Source: Lineus longissimus (Eukaryota; Nemertea; Pilidiophora; Heteronemertea; Lineidae). From it: a DNA stretch of 64,000 bases. The notes beneath the pieces are model-generated. The model searched no databases, was not told the DNA's origin, and saw only the letters and a list, made by a program, of their open reading frames with translations. Below, piece after piece: positions 26,238 to 37,645 of the stretch (position 1 is its first letter; each line of letters begins with the position of its first letter). A program made the position numbers and the translations under genes. The stretch lies in the NCBI RefSeq assembly GCF_910592395.1, contig NC_088313.1, forward strand, positions 14,774,437 through 14,838,436. The letters run 5' to 3'.

Positions 26238-26365
26238 GCTCTTTCACGGTGTCACGGCTGCCCAGGGCTCTGTGACATTACTATTTGTGATCACACAATT
26301 ACAGTTTAGTGACACGAGGTCAGCCAAGCATCTTTGGCCAGATCTATCTGAAAAACACTGTACAA
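26238..26365 (+). repeat. Dispersed repeat family B
   Basis: CTCTTTCACGGTGTCA, GCCCAGGGCTCTGTGACATT, ACTATTTGTGATCACAC, GAGGTCAGCCAAGC and TTTGGCCAGATCTATC recur with small changes at 45489-45875 and 49438-49690. Pieces also occur near 4083 and 37128. It is non-coding; the type is not identified. Confidence 0.75.
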
Positions 26366-28490
26366 GGAGAGAACGTTATATGCAAAAAAGTACACAGTGA
26401 TGCCCAGATGATTTTAGTAAGTTAGAATAAAGTGCATCCGCAGCGTGTACTTAAAGGCGTGCTTCGGTCGTGTATTTTGTTTACATGTGTCCCGTGGATA
26501 TTTGGAAAAGAAATTGTCATATTGTAGTAACTATACACAACAGTGTGATGAAACTTGGCGGTCTAGTGCTTGTATATCAGTCTACCCACTGGAATAATTG
26601 AATTTTTTATCAAGAACGTATTTACACAACCTGAAAATCTTAAATTCTATTTCGAATTTTGAACCAGTGAACATTGCCTTTAACGCAAGGCGGCGTGATA
26701 TCGGCGCGGGGAATTAAAGGCTGTTGAAAGATTTATCGTTCCCAAGGGATCCATTACCTGTTAAATGTTTGAAAGAGCGGAATCTGTAATTTTGACTTCG
26801 GGGACTCGTTACCACTGGGCCCACAACGCCATGGCCATTTTCTTCTTCATCGCTATCATAAATGCTACACAAATTCATTATTCAGCGTTTACCCAACGGC
26901 CAAGCAATAGTTTTACAGCCTGTTCAGCTACTTGAGAAGAGTAGCATTTCGACTACAATCCGACCAGATACACCGGTGTATAAGAAGAAAATTCCCTCCA
27001 GGAAAATGTGTCCGACCTATTGAATTCTGACGGAATATGGTATATGGTTCGATGCCATGACCGTCAATAGATTAGAGATATAATCCTTTGTTCTCCAGTC
27101 ATTCTATCCCTCTTCAGATGCATGTGCATGTACATGTACTTATGACCATACAATAGGAATGGCCACCTTTTTCGCGGGGGCAGTTTCACGTTGTGTTTTT
27201 CCTGGTACCACGGCTACTTTCCGCAGATCACATGACCGTACGCTTTTTGGACGTTTCAACCGCGCGTGAGAAACATAAAAGCTCTTTATTTTGCCTCAAC
27301 CATCAGATTCATTATTTAACGCCTGCTCAGGCCGCTAGGGCTCCGGCGCGGACTTGGTCTTCAGCCTATCCTCAGCTAATTCAGTTACCAAGCGTCTGCT
27401 CATCTGCAGCCCTAAATAATTCAAACCATTACATTATGACAATAAATAATAGAAACATTTTCTTAATTATTCCCCCAGTACGGCATTATACACTGACTCT
27501 CCAGGAAAGTGGCCCCAGGGGCCTCTCTTCCTAATCACCGACGATCACGACTATATAACCTGATAGGCTCTTGGGGACCGGGCAAATTGAGAGCGCGTTA
27601 GAATCATGATGTCCCGTCTCTTTCATCTCCTGCAGACACGCGCGCCTTCTTTCCAGGGAGTGATTTACCATACGAGTCGGCCAGTTTCACACTTCGGGAT
27701 ATTTTAGTGCAGACTTGTAAATTCATGATCAAGTATATTACGAGCGATTCCATAATTTCTATTCAAGTGCAGTCCGCGAAATGAGATCTGACGCCATTTT
27801 GTGATGGGTCGCGTTTCCATCCATTTGTCGTCTGCCGAGAAAGCCATCTGAATCATTAATCGCTTGAGACCACCGAGGTGTGACGCCATATTGTTTTGTT
27901 TGTGTTAGCTCCGATCTATCGTCTGGCTGGCGAAATTGCTGAATCTTTGATGAAGGCTCATTGAGTGTCAATCCCTCATTTTGACGCCTCGTCTCTGCAA
28001 ATCAAATGTTGGCAACATTTGAATACACGAACCAATGATTTATAGCCTCATACATCATTATGTTTGGCGAATGAAGTCCGTCAAATTGGTCTTTCTCGTT
28101 AAACATTTAAAGATAATTCGGATACATGTACAAAGTCGTTGGAGGTTTTGAAATGGTATTACAAGGGGAGTATATATAATTATACTGTTAAAAAAATAAG
28201 TTAAACTTAGGAGTAGGGTATGTTCGCACTGACATGACTGAATGCGATTTGATGCGAAAACGCATGAATTTCGCAATGCATGTGAATTTTCGGTGTAGGA
28301 GTGCAGTGCGGCGTGTAATGACAAAGTACTGAGCACTGTCATATTCGTTGCTGCAATCGCCCTCTCAGGGAAATGCCGTAGTCCAAAATCAACAGCGGTA
28401 AAGGTTGTCACTAACCATACTCCCAGAGCAGGCCTTTTACCGTCCCTAGAATACACTGAGGTCTTTTCAATTCAGGGACTGCAAGTGTAT

Positions 28491-29508
28491 TGCAAGGGGT
28501 AGTTGTAAAACAAGAAACACAGAAACGAAACAGAAACACAGAAACACAGAAACGAAACGCAGAAACCAGTCTTGTGGCGAATTCTGGTCTGCAGACTCCA
28601 TCTTGTTGCCATGGTTGTGGCCGCGAACGCGGGTGTAACTAAAACTGGTATTCAGTCGGAATGGAAGGAGGAATGCTCATTTCCCAATTCCCCTTTTAGC
28701 CTCATCAACGTGTGCGCAGATTGGCAGCATCCGGCCTTGATCGTGCCAATACACTACATGTATGTACTACACGGCGTAAATAGAAAATAGTCCTTCGAAT
28801 AGCGAGTCCTGTTCTTTTGTACATTCCATGGCCTGTGCACGACACTAGGCTGAACTTCCCTACTGCAACCTCATTAACATAAACAGATATTTAAAGGGAC
28901 TATTTAAAGGCAGCAGCTGGGCAGGCAAGATTGAGTTACTCCAAGTCCAAGTCTAGTGCCCGCCCCCCCCCCCCCCCCCACACTTTACTCTATTCTAGTC
29001 GCCAAAATTGGTCTCTCACGTCTCACATAACGTCGAAATGATTCACCCATGTACTGGTACCGTACCTTGCATTTAGTGCTGCATCAGACGGGATTTGTAG
29101 GATGATCCTGGTACTTCATGTAAATTGAACACTACAAGGCAAGATGTTGCACTGCACCTTCATTTAAAATAACATGCTGTAGGAATCGAATCGAACCTAC
29201 CAAAGTACTACACCACCACCTCAAAAGACTTCATCCATATCGTGCCGCCCCCTCCCCCCCCCCCCCCCCCCAAGTTGCTCCATGTATCCCCTCAACAACT
29301 CTATTGCATTCCGGCTGGCCGCAACCCACCAACCTCAGATTTTACTTTTAAACGACAATAACAACGGATTGGGCAAGGAAAGTATCGGCGTGCCGCTTGA
29401 TTCCAACTTTTATGAAAACCGGTTTGATTTTCGTTTCTGCGTTTCGTTTCTGCGTTTCTGTGTTTCTGTTTCGTTTCTGTGTTTCTTGTTTTACAACTAC
29501 CCTATTGC
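28491..29508. mobile_element. Non-autonomous DNA transposon (1018 bp) with 8-bp target duplication
   Basis: The direct repeat AAGTGTAT flanks the element (28483-28490 and 29509-29516). The inverted ends read TGCAAGGGGTAGTTGTAAAA on the left and, in reverse complement, GCAATAGGGTAGTTGTAAAA on the right. They continue into arms of about 75 bases made of GAAACACAGAAACGAAACAG-type tandem units on the left and their complement on the right (29432-29500). An 8-bp duplication and GGGGTAG-type ends fit hAT-like elements, though other superfamilies are possible. The interior (poly-C tracts at about 28962 and 29249) shows no transposase. ORFs inside are not recognisable. Confidence 0.75.
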
Positions 29509-29639
29509 AAGTGTATATGTTGCAGAAACGATACGAAGACCTGCCATTGGAGGATATGTTATCATCCGACATTACTTTCTAACCCCGGTCTATCCTAAAA
29601 ATTCCTCTAGTCAGTAATATGTAAAGTCAAGAACTTAGT

Positions 29640-29865
29640 GAGCCCCCCTTTAGGTCGGGGGAGCTCCCCCGAACCCCCCTACGAGCATATGTTAAGTGCA
29701 AGCTCTAACAACTACAGCTGTTACAATGGGGGGACACCCCCCAAACCCCCCTCCGTCTACATAGGTTTTTACCAGTGCGTTGGGGGGAAGCTCCCCCCAA
29801 CCCCCCCCCCCGGTGGACAGTCAACTAGCCCTTCTGTGTCATACTGCTGGAGGGGGGGGGGTGCG
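29640..29865. repeat. Cluster of GC-rich hairpins (G6/C6 foldbacks)
   Basis: Three similar foldbacks occur in about 220 bp: GTCGGGGGAGCTCCCCCGAA near 29654, GGGGGGACACCCCCCAAACC near 29728 and GGGGGGAAGCTCCCCCCAAC near 29780. A G9 run follows. They are separated by unrelated sequence, so this is an array of similar hairpins and not a simple tandem repeat. The encoded Pro-rich ORF is a by-product. Confidence 0.7.
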
Positions 29866-31054
29866 ATGGGACCATCCATATAGTTCCTTCCGACACATTT
29901 TTGTTTCGGTAATGTAATACATTGTGATTGACCTTATTCACGGGAATCGGGCGTTCCAGTGATATACGACACAAATGGGTTGTCCTCATGCATTCACTTT
30001 CGAAACGCATTTTAAAATAGATGTTACGTCCTGTTAATGGGGCACGTCATCATCGCGTACATTTGGGAAAAACTCCCTAACGAGACCGGAGCAGACGGCT
30101 GAAAGTAGTTTAATTATTGGCCGCTAGGGTACAGAATGTACGTCGCTCACCCGAATTTTTCACGCAACTATAGCTAAATAGAGCTAGTTCTAGTTTGTGA
30201 TTCAATTTGATACTTCAGATTTGGGCAGTAGACCAATATAACTTAGTCGTCAGTGTGGTTTTAAGCTGGAAAAACGTATTTGTTTTTCTTAAAGTGCCTT
30301 TTTTGGACGGGTGTGTGCGATTGTTTTGTTTTTATGTCACGTGACCTCGATCATGTCGACACAAAATTGAAATAAACCACCCTTTTCTGTCATTATTTAG
30401 GACGGATATTTCTCTGATAAAAATATTAATATAATTGGCCAATTTCTTAGGCATATGATGTAGCGAATTCCCATGAAGATTTAAATTAATTTAAATTAAT
30501 TTCAAGCAATGGGATAGCAACCACCACCGGAAGATCGCGGAGAAATCGGTAAACTCAACGGAGTTAATTCAGAAAAATACCAAAAAAAATTGTTTGTTGG
30601 ATATACAATATAGTTACTCTCTTTATTTCACTTCATTTACATTATATACTCCCGCACACACGTGTATCTTAAGAGCCCCTCCTAAAGGGGGTCTTATAAA
30701 TATTGTAGCTAGATATAACAATGTCTGATCCATCTAAAGGGTTTCTGTTTGATGATGAGATGTCAAATATATACTAGAGGCTGGACAGGGCCATTAATCA
30801 TTCGCTAGGCTGTCATAAACAACTCGTAATGCTTAATAAGTATTCAATTGTACGTATGCCACAAGCACTAATTCATTAGCTGTATCTCTCAGGCGAAAGA
30901 GCGATTATCTTTATTCGCAGATGAATAAAACATGGTTATACAAGAAGGACACAAGATATTTATCTGATCTGTCGTTTTAGATGCGTTCGGCCACGTATTC
31001 ATCTTGTCATGAGCAATTGACTTAATCATTACTATGTCACTTTTTTACTGAGGA

Positions 31055-31234
31055 ATATCACTGTGGACAAGCGTACAGTGATATCACTGTGGACGTAAAG
31101 TGATATCACTGTGGACAAACGTATACAGTGATATCACTGTGGACAAGCGCACGGTGATATCACTGTGGACAAGCGTACAGTGATATCACTGTGAACAAGT
31201 GTACAGGGATATTACTGTGGACAAGCGTACAGTG
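31055..31234. repeat. 26-bp minisatellite with palindromic junctions, seven units
   Basis: Unit ATATCACTGTGGACAAGCGT plus ACAGTG is repeated seven times, with unit lengths of 22-28 bp. Each unit junction makes the perfect 14-bp palindrome CAGTGATATCACTG, so the array is also a string of small cruciform-capable sites. Confidence 0.92.
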
Positions 31235-34200
31235 ATATACTCGAAGGTTTAACAGTGCTTTGTGATTTCACGCGGCACTCAAACAATGCAAAAATCGAAA
31301 CGTGGTGCAAATTCATGCGCCATGGGGTTGAACCGAATTCAGTGAAGACCTCCCCCAACACGTTGAAAATAACGAGGTGGGAGACGGAAAGGGTTGCATG
31401 AAGGAAAGAGTTGCATGAAAATGTGTATGTTATGGCTTAGAGTTCTCTAAGGTTATTGGGACTACATCCTGGTCACCCTAAAAATATCCTGCAGCCGATT
31501 CGAATCATCCTATTTGGGTGACCCCAGCGCCATCCAGGGATCGGCAGACAACTATAATGGCTACATCATCATTGAGTAACTTTCCATCTGAGGCTTTTTA
31601 GTACTTAACTTAAACGATAGATGTATCCACTCAGAAACTGCGCAGTGTCCATGTTTCTCTGATCTGATCTCGCCTCATCAGTCCTCCCCTCGGGAGCCCC
31701 TGCTGTTCCATGGCTTCCCGTAACACGAGCAATTAACGCGGGTGCCATTTCGTCAGGCTAGGGAAGTACAGATCAATTCCTGCTACAACTAGCATCCTCC
31801 GCTACTTCGTTATTAGCACGCTAGGCCAGACAAAACTTTCCAGCAGGGACGACGCCAGAAAGTGGATTTGTGGGCGTGTTGGTTCCTAATGCTGAAATGG
31901 CTCTAAAGCAGGACCGTGACTTCTCCGAACAGGATCTACGCAAATATGCAGAAACATTGTTATGCTCGAGAAAGAGAATGTACATAATGGCCTATACCTG
32001 ATATGCCTGCTTTTCGCAAGAACTTTTCTATGCCTCGCAAACACTAGTTAAAATCGTTCATTAGATCAGCATTGAGTGGCGGTACATGTAGCGGTGCATG
32101 GTGGCGATGTAAGGTACTGTGATCCTCCTGCCGCCTACATACCACGCCTTAGTTATCCCTTTAATTTAAGGATAAGCCCGTTATCTTTTCCTTGGTGATA
32201 TTTTGGGAAGCATGCACCTAATACAAAAATTCTAAGTTGAAATGCGCTTTCGATATGGACCATGAGCTACCAATTTGAAATATGTTTTTGAAAAACGCCC
32301 TCTATGAAAAATCGTGGGGACGGCCATGATGATTGCAATCGAAATGTGTGAGCAACAGGGAACTATTTGGTGTGCCCTGGACTACATCTAGCCTAATTGA
32401 GTGAGTACTCTATCGCTTGTCTCAGACACTTTGCGGTGTCAAGCCGATCCGGTATCACGGCGCAAATTGGTTGACTGGAACAGAGGTTAAATGATATTGG
32501 TTGGTAAGGTGCTGGAGAAGGGATCGCAATGCTCTACTATTTCTTTTTTTATGTTAAATCTGAGAGGCACCAAAACTTCAACGTTCAAGTCCAATTGATG
32601 TTTCAAGGGACAAGCATAACGTGATACGCATTGGTTTTTCATGCAAAAAATATGACTTCTCCAAACAGGATCATTGAAAAATTGATAAACTGCAAATTCT
32701 AACAATGACTCTTGAAAGGAATGTAACAGTCGCAATCCATGTACAAAACCGCAACGCAACACTGCACAGCACCAGTGTAGTGTTACATGTGGCGGCACAT
32801 GGCGGTGAGTAGTGACATGGTCCCTACTGGCCACCTAAATCCAAGACACAGTGTCTCTTTAACGTCGTCCTCTCCCCTGACAACCCTCCTAATCCCTCGC
32901 CAGTAAACCGGTGAGTCAGCCGCCACCATGACTCTGCCACAGGGTAGCGCCGCCTTTAAGGGCGCTGATCATATTGTTTATTGGCTCCTTGCGCAGACAA
33001 TCACATCACACGGCAGGAAGGAGACGGAATTGGATTACGCACGAGTGCTCTCGTGAATGATAAGATAATGCCTGTTTACTGTATTACAAACACGGTCCTT
33101 GTTTCGCATATTAAACCGGGGATCTCTTGTTTCATTGCTCGCCGATATGTGGCAGTGATGCCGTCAGTATCCGTATCCCCCCCCCAAAAAAACCCATCTA
33201 TGCTTGCGGTTTTCTGAATTTTGTGTTTTGGCTAACAGATACCGTTGTAACATTTTGGTTGCTCCCCATATAATATTAGAAAGCTGGATAAAGTGCCCGG
33301 CCGTCAGCGCCGTCTGTCGACCATACGACCAACTATTCTACCAGTTAACGGAAGACAGGGATACATGAAAAAATAGTAGGTGACGGAAATATTTAGCAAG
33401 TGCTGTCTTCCTTGTCTGGGACAAGGCAGTCCCATAAAATGTAAGAAATTATTTTTTTTAGTAAAATGTAGTGTAGCTGGGTTTTGGACCAAGCCCAGTG
33501 AAACCTTGCCGTGTATATGCTGTAACTGCAAAATGTTTTCGGGCGTCTTATTTTCGCGGATTTGCGATTTGCGATGATAAGAACAACACAAAGGCGAAAC
33601 AGCCATGATCGTTTCGAAAGTTGAACCCACAAACTCCTGAATATGAGCCTGGCCCTCGAATAACTTTGCCTTTGATCCGTCGCGATATAGCGAAATCAAA
33701 ATCAACTCTTCAGGTTTTTATAAGTTGACAGAGTTGACGACTTCCCAATGACTAGTCGAATCCACCTTCGCGAACATGGAAACGATTACGACAACCCCAA
33801 GTGAAATTGACGAAGCCATACGCAAAGCATCGATGATTCCGAGTCATTAAATCTCAGCTTCGAGCGCCAATTGCCTCCAAATTGTTATTTCAGAGTATAA
33901 AGCCAGGTTTGCTAGATTAAACTGCTGAGTGTATCGACCGCGCCTCGAGGCTACTTTCACCCGACTTCAAATGATTCCCCTAAATTGACGCGCGGTTGTG
34001 ACTACGATCTCGCGTTAATTGGACGCTACGTGCTTCTCCGTGGCAAAACCAGGCGCGCTAATTAATAGCGCCGCACACCCAGCGAGAACAAACGCCTTAT
34101 TCGTCGAGAATTTCTCGCAATTCACTCCGAAATTGCTTTGTTCGTCCTAATTAAAATTGCTAGGTTCTCCTAGCGAGGAGGACTCGGGATCATCATGAAG

Positions 34201-34719
34201 ATGTTTCCACAGACGAGACGTAATTATGACGCGAAAACGTGCCTGCCATTGACAATGATACGCGACCCCCAGGCTTTTATTTCCCCTGATTGCGGTCCTT
34301 GCCTCTTGATTTTCACGAGTAGCGAAACTATTTAACTTCCACTGATTAGGAACGTGGTATGGAAATTGAGATTGGCGATGATTAGAGCGAGTACGATAAA
34401 CTGCGCCATTGAGGAGTTGATTTGTACAAATTGCCGCCCGATTTTGCGCCATTGCTTTGTCAAGTGTGGCGCTCTCTCAATTACCCGCCTGCCTAGATCG
34501 TGTAATTCTCGAAATAGCACAAAATAAGAAGGTGAAGGATTAGGGATATGGGAAGTGTTGAGGCTCATATATCATTTTAGATGATAGCCGAGGTGAAGAC
34601 ATGACCTAATCGAGGTAACGATCATGCACCTTGGGGGAGAGGGGTCACGCTATCAACCAAAAAAGTTAGGAAGCCACAAATTTCAATATATGGATGTGGT
34701 ACATGTCCAGGGCCAGGTT

Positions 34720-34955
34720 GTTCAAATCTCTACTAACTGCTAACACTAATTTGGCGGCAGCGAAACAATCGTTATCTCAGCGCGCTGCCAAGTTCGCTCC
34801 TTTAGGAAAGCTGACGCTGTATCACCGCTTAGTTAGCGGAACCGCAAGGGCACCGCCATGTGGTTCCGCCAAGTTTTAGGAGAAATCTTGGGGTTCCGCT
34901 AAGTCTAGCAGCAGTCACTAAAATCTACCGGTCGCTAATCAAACTATCCAGGCTT
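34720..34955. repeat. Dispersed repeat family D, opposite orientation
   Basis: TTAGTTAGCGGAACCGCAAG, GGTTCCGCCAAGTTTTAGGA, GGGGTTCCGCTAAGTCTAGC and AGTCACTAAAATCTACCGGT are the reverse-orientation counterparts of the words at 24253-24475. Confidence 0.6.
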
Positions 34956-35759
34956 ACAGCTGGGCAAGGAAGTCTGGTGGAGTTCGAATGGAACCAACAA
35001 GGCTTCCCAAGATATCAATGGATTGGCAGCCCGAGAGCGGAATAGGGACGGGCCTGGCCGGTCTACACTTGAGACCGACAAGAAAGAAATATACATTTAT
35101 TACTACCGGCTTCTTACTTTACATTACATAAACATTATTAAAAAAAACATTTCCGGTGTGACAGCGGATATAGTCCCCCGCTAACCCTAACCAAAACATT
35201 TAGCAATGGGGGCTATTGTTATACGGACTATCAGCCCTAGGACTACTATCCCTTGCACACCGGTACCGGACATCTTAACATCTTGCTTTAAACTACAGTG
35301 TAGTAACTTTTCGCGCTTCTTAATTTCAATTTTGATATTCTTTGTTTTTATTTTGACGGTTCCTGCTTTTCTGACAAATATTTTCGCGATGTTTCTCTTT
35401 CTCGTAGAGAGATGTTTCACGTAATCCACAAAAATGAAACGTATCAGAATATTAGCCAACTGGCTCTTAGACATTTAATTCAATCATCGTCTTGCTTTAT
35501 TTGCCATAATCTAATATTTAGTATGCAAGAAACGAACCAGGACGATTGGCCTCTTAGACTACTACATGATCGGTGAATTAATGTCTTCTCAAACAAGTCA
35601 AAGCCTTTACTCAGCCGCAGAGGGGCTAGAGCGCAGTGATGTTACAATGGGCTCAGATAGAGCCCAAGTATATGCAATGAATAAACGCACGGAGCCTTCT
35701 CCCCTCCTGTCAATATTTCGCCAGGAACTCTTTTTGCTGTGTATGCGATGGGAGTTTCC

Positions 35760-35893
35760 ATAGCGGACCCCTCTCTATTAAGGACGACCACTCTATCATG
35801 GACGCTGCATTTTGGTCCCAAACTGGTCATTTCCATTGAATTCGATCGACATCGGTAATAAGGACACCTCTCAATAAAGGACAGCACTTCTCA
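35760..35893. repeat. Dispersed repeat family C
   Basis: CCCTCTCTATTAAGGACGAC, TTTCCATTGAATTCGA and AAGGACACCTCTCAATAAAG match a second copy at 45118-45280. The CTCTATTAAGGACA motif at both sides suggests a foldback-type MITE. Confidence 0.6.
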
Positions 35894-36720
35894 AGTACAT
35901 TTGTAGTTACGATTACCATAACCGTCTAACCAATGCACAGATGGCGCACCATTGTGCACCATACAGTATACAGCTGCTGTAAACAGTGGTTCAATATTAG
36001 AAGGATCTTTTTAGAATTCTTCGTAAAGATACTTCTTTCCGCTAATAACATCCGCTGACCTTTAAACTTAAAATGATACAGAACAATTATGAAAATAACT
36101 ATAAAGGACAAAAAACAAAATAAGCGAAAGCAGCACCATAAGAAAATGTTTGAATTATAAACATCAAAATTTATAACATGGCGATGTTTCTCATTTCGCC
36201 TTTAGTTAAGTTACCTACCCTGGCGAATTATGAAGTACATTGTATTTCTTTAGTTTTTACTCTATCCAAGAAAGTTCCATTCTTACTCATTAAGAAGGAA
36301 TTATTGTCTCCGGAAATATTGGCATTTTGTTCCTTTCAATACAGCTGTACCAGGCCCTTGTTAAAGAAATCTTCTTTTATTGTTTTTATGTCACGTGGAA
36401 TGCTTTTGTTACGGCTCATAGTTGAGTTAGCCGGATTTCAACTGTGGAAAACACCGGCGGTTCCATCATGCCCGTAGCGGCGAACTTTTGACTAATAAAA
36501 TATACAAGAGTGGTGTCATGCGCGTTCATAGTTTACATCCCTGAATAATTTTTATTAACAAACTTAGCAGGTTTCTGTTTTCTACATGTAATAAGCTTTT
36601 TTGCAGTAAATTTTATTTTGTAAGCGGCAAGATAACGTAATAACCTGGAGCTGCCATTATTTTGGTCTTCTGGGCAGAAACAAAAAGAACTCTATATAAC
36701 GAGGGTGCTAAAATTGTAAG

Positions 36721-36790
36721 GACCGCGCGATTCGAATCCGCGATCTCTCGGACGGATATCCGGCGATGTAGTAACTACTCCACCGCGATT
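36721..36790 (-). repeat. tRNA-like SINE head
   Basis: On the minus strand, GGTGGAGTAGTTACTACATC resembles a pol III A box and GGATTCGAATC is a good B box at the expected distance. The acceptor stem does not pair, so this is not a functional tRNA. A tRNA-derived SINE or tRNA pseudogene is the likely reading. Confidence 0.4.
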
Positions 36791-37560
36791 GCAGCGACAA
36801 AAAGCCAAGTACATGTAGATCAATATAGGAATAAAATGTGTAATTATTGGGTGAACATTATATCTAATAACTTCTATTCCACCCAGCCACATAACGCGTG
36901 AATAACTCCACTATTTTCGTTCCGTTCATTAAGAACTCGGATTCATGTTTTCTATCGACCCGGTATTTAATAGTCTTGGCTTGGCGCGTATGAGTATCGA
37001 TTAGTAGCGGTAATGCCATATAAATGACGATTTAAGTGCGAGATAGAAATCAAAGCCAGCCTTTATTGTCAGAGGCATTAAATACACGCCTGCGATGCTA
37101 CGCCGCCAGCAGACTGCGAGGGGTCATATCAAGACATAGTCTCGTGTTTTTCATATCGTTCTGGCCAAAAGGTACTTGGTTACACTGTAGACTATCTGTA
37201 GGATCATTAGAGAAGGCCTACCAAGGCTCCAGATCACATAAACTGCTTGCCGTCATTCTCTCTCCAAAAACATAAACGGTACTCTGAAACCGCTGAGACG
37301 GTCCTTTCATCATACATATCGTTTCCTGCCCATTAATCGCGTCTCCACGAGAGGCGAATCACCGGGGCTTATGACGAACGCTGGTAACGGACCACTTCTA
37401 TAGCTTCCCTGGTTACAACTGGCGAGGCAGTGATTTGATTCGAATCATATGGTGAATTAAGTCGGAGAACCTTGCTAATTACTTCACGTTTATTGCCATA
37501 TTACGCGGTGTCTCGGTGCACAGTACAAGAAGAGTTCAGAGGTTTTATAGCTCAACGACC

Positions 37561-37645
37561 GGTGGCGATATTAGTTAGTCTGTCCGCCATATTCGTGGTG
37601 TCGGACAAGACTCGTGGGTTCAGTCGAATCCCTACCTAGCCACTT
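37561..37645 (+). repeat. tRNA-like SINE head, degraded
   Basis: GTGGCGATATTAGTTAGTCT (A-box region), GTCCGCC, then ACTCGTGGGTTCAGTCGAAT resembles a tRNA-derived SINE promoter whose B box has gained a few bases. No tRNA fold can be drawn. Confidence 0.35.

Larger units (their letters stand above)
19816..28476. other. Gene-free intergenic DNA between Tlx and Nk7, part 1
   Basis: No gene is recognisable on either strand. The stretch holds MITE A copies at 22683 and 26048, family D at 24253, family B at 26238 and a roughly 48-bp near-duplication at 24896-24989 (GCTTGATTG...GACCCGCC twice). The block around 21.7-22.15 kb is comparatively GC-balanced, free of repeats and rich in words such as TCTTAATAAGC and GTAATTAGTC, and could be conserved non-coding DNA. 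That is a guess without alignment. Confidence 0.55.

Noticed and set aside
28058-28456. 132-codon minus-strand ORF
   Set aside because: No domain recognised; it lies just outside the 1018-bp transposon and contains repeat-like sequence.
31055-31234. Array considered as a CRISPR-like locus
   Set aside because: Units are contiguous near-identical copies without unique spacers, in animal DNA; it is a minisatellite.
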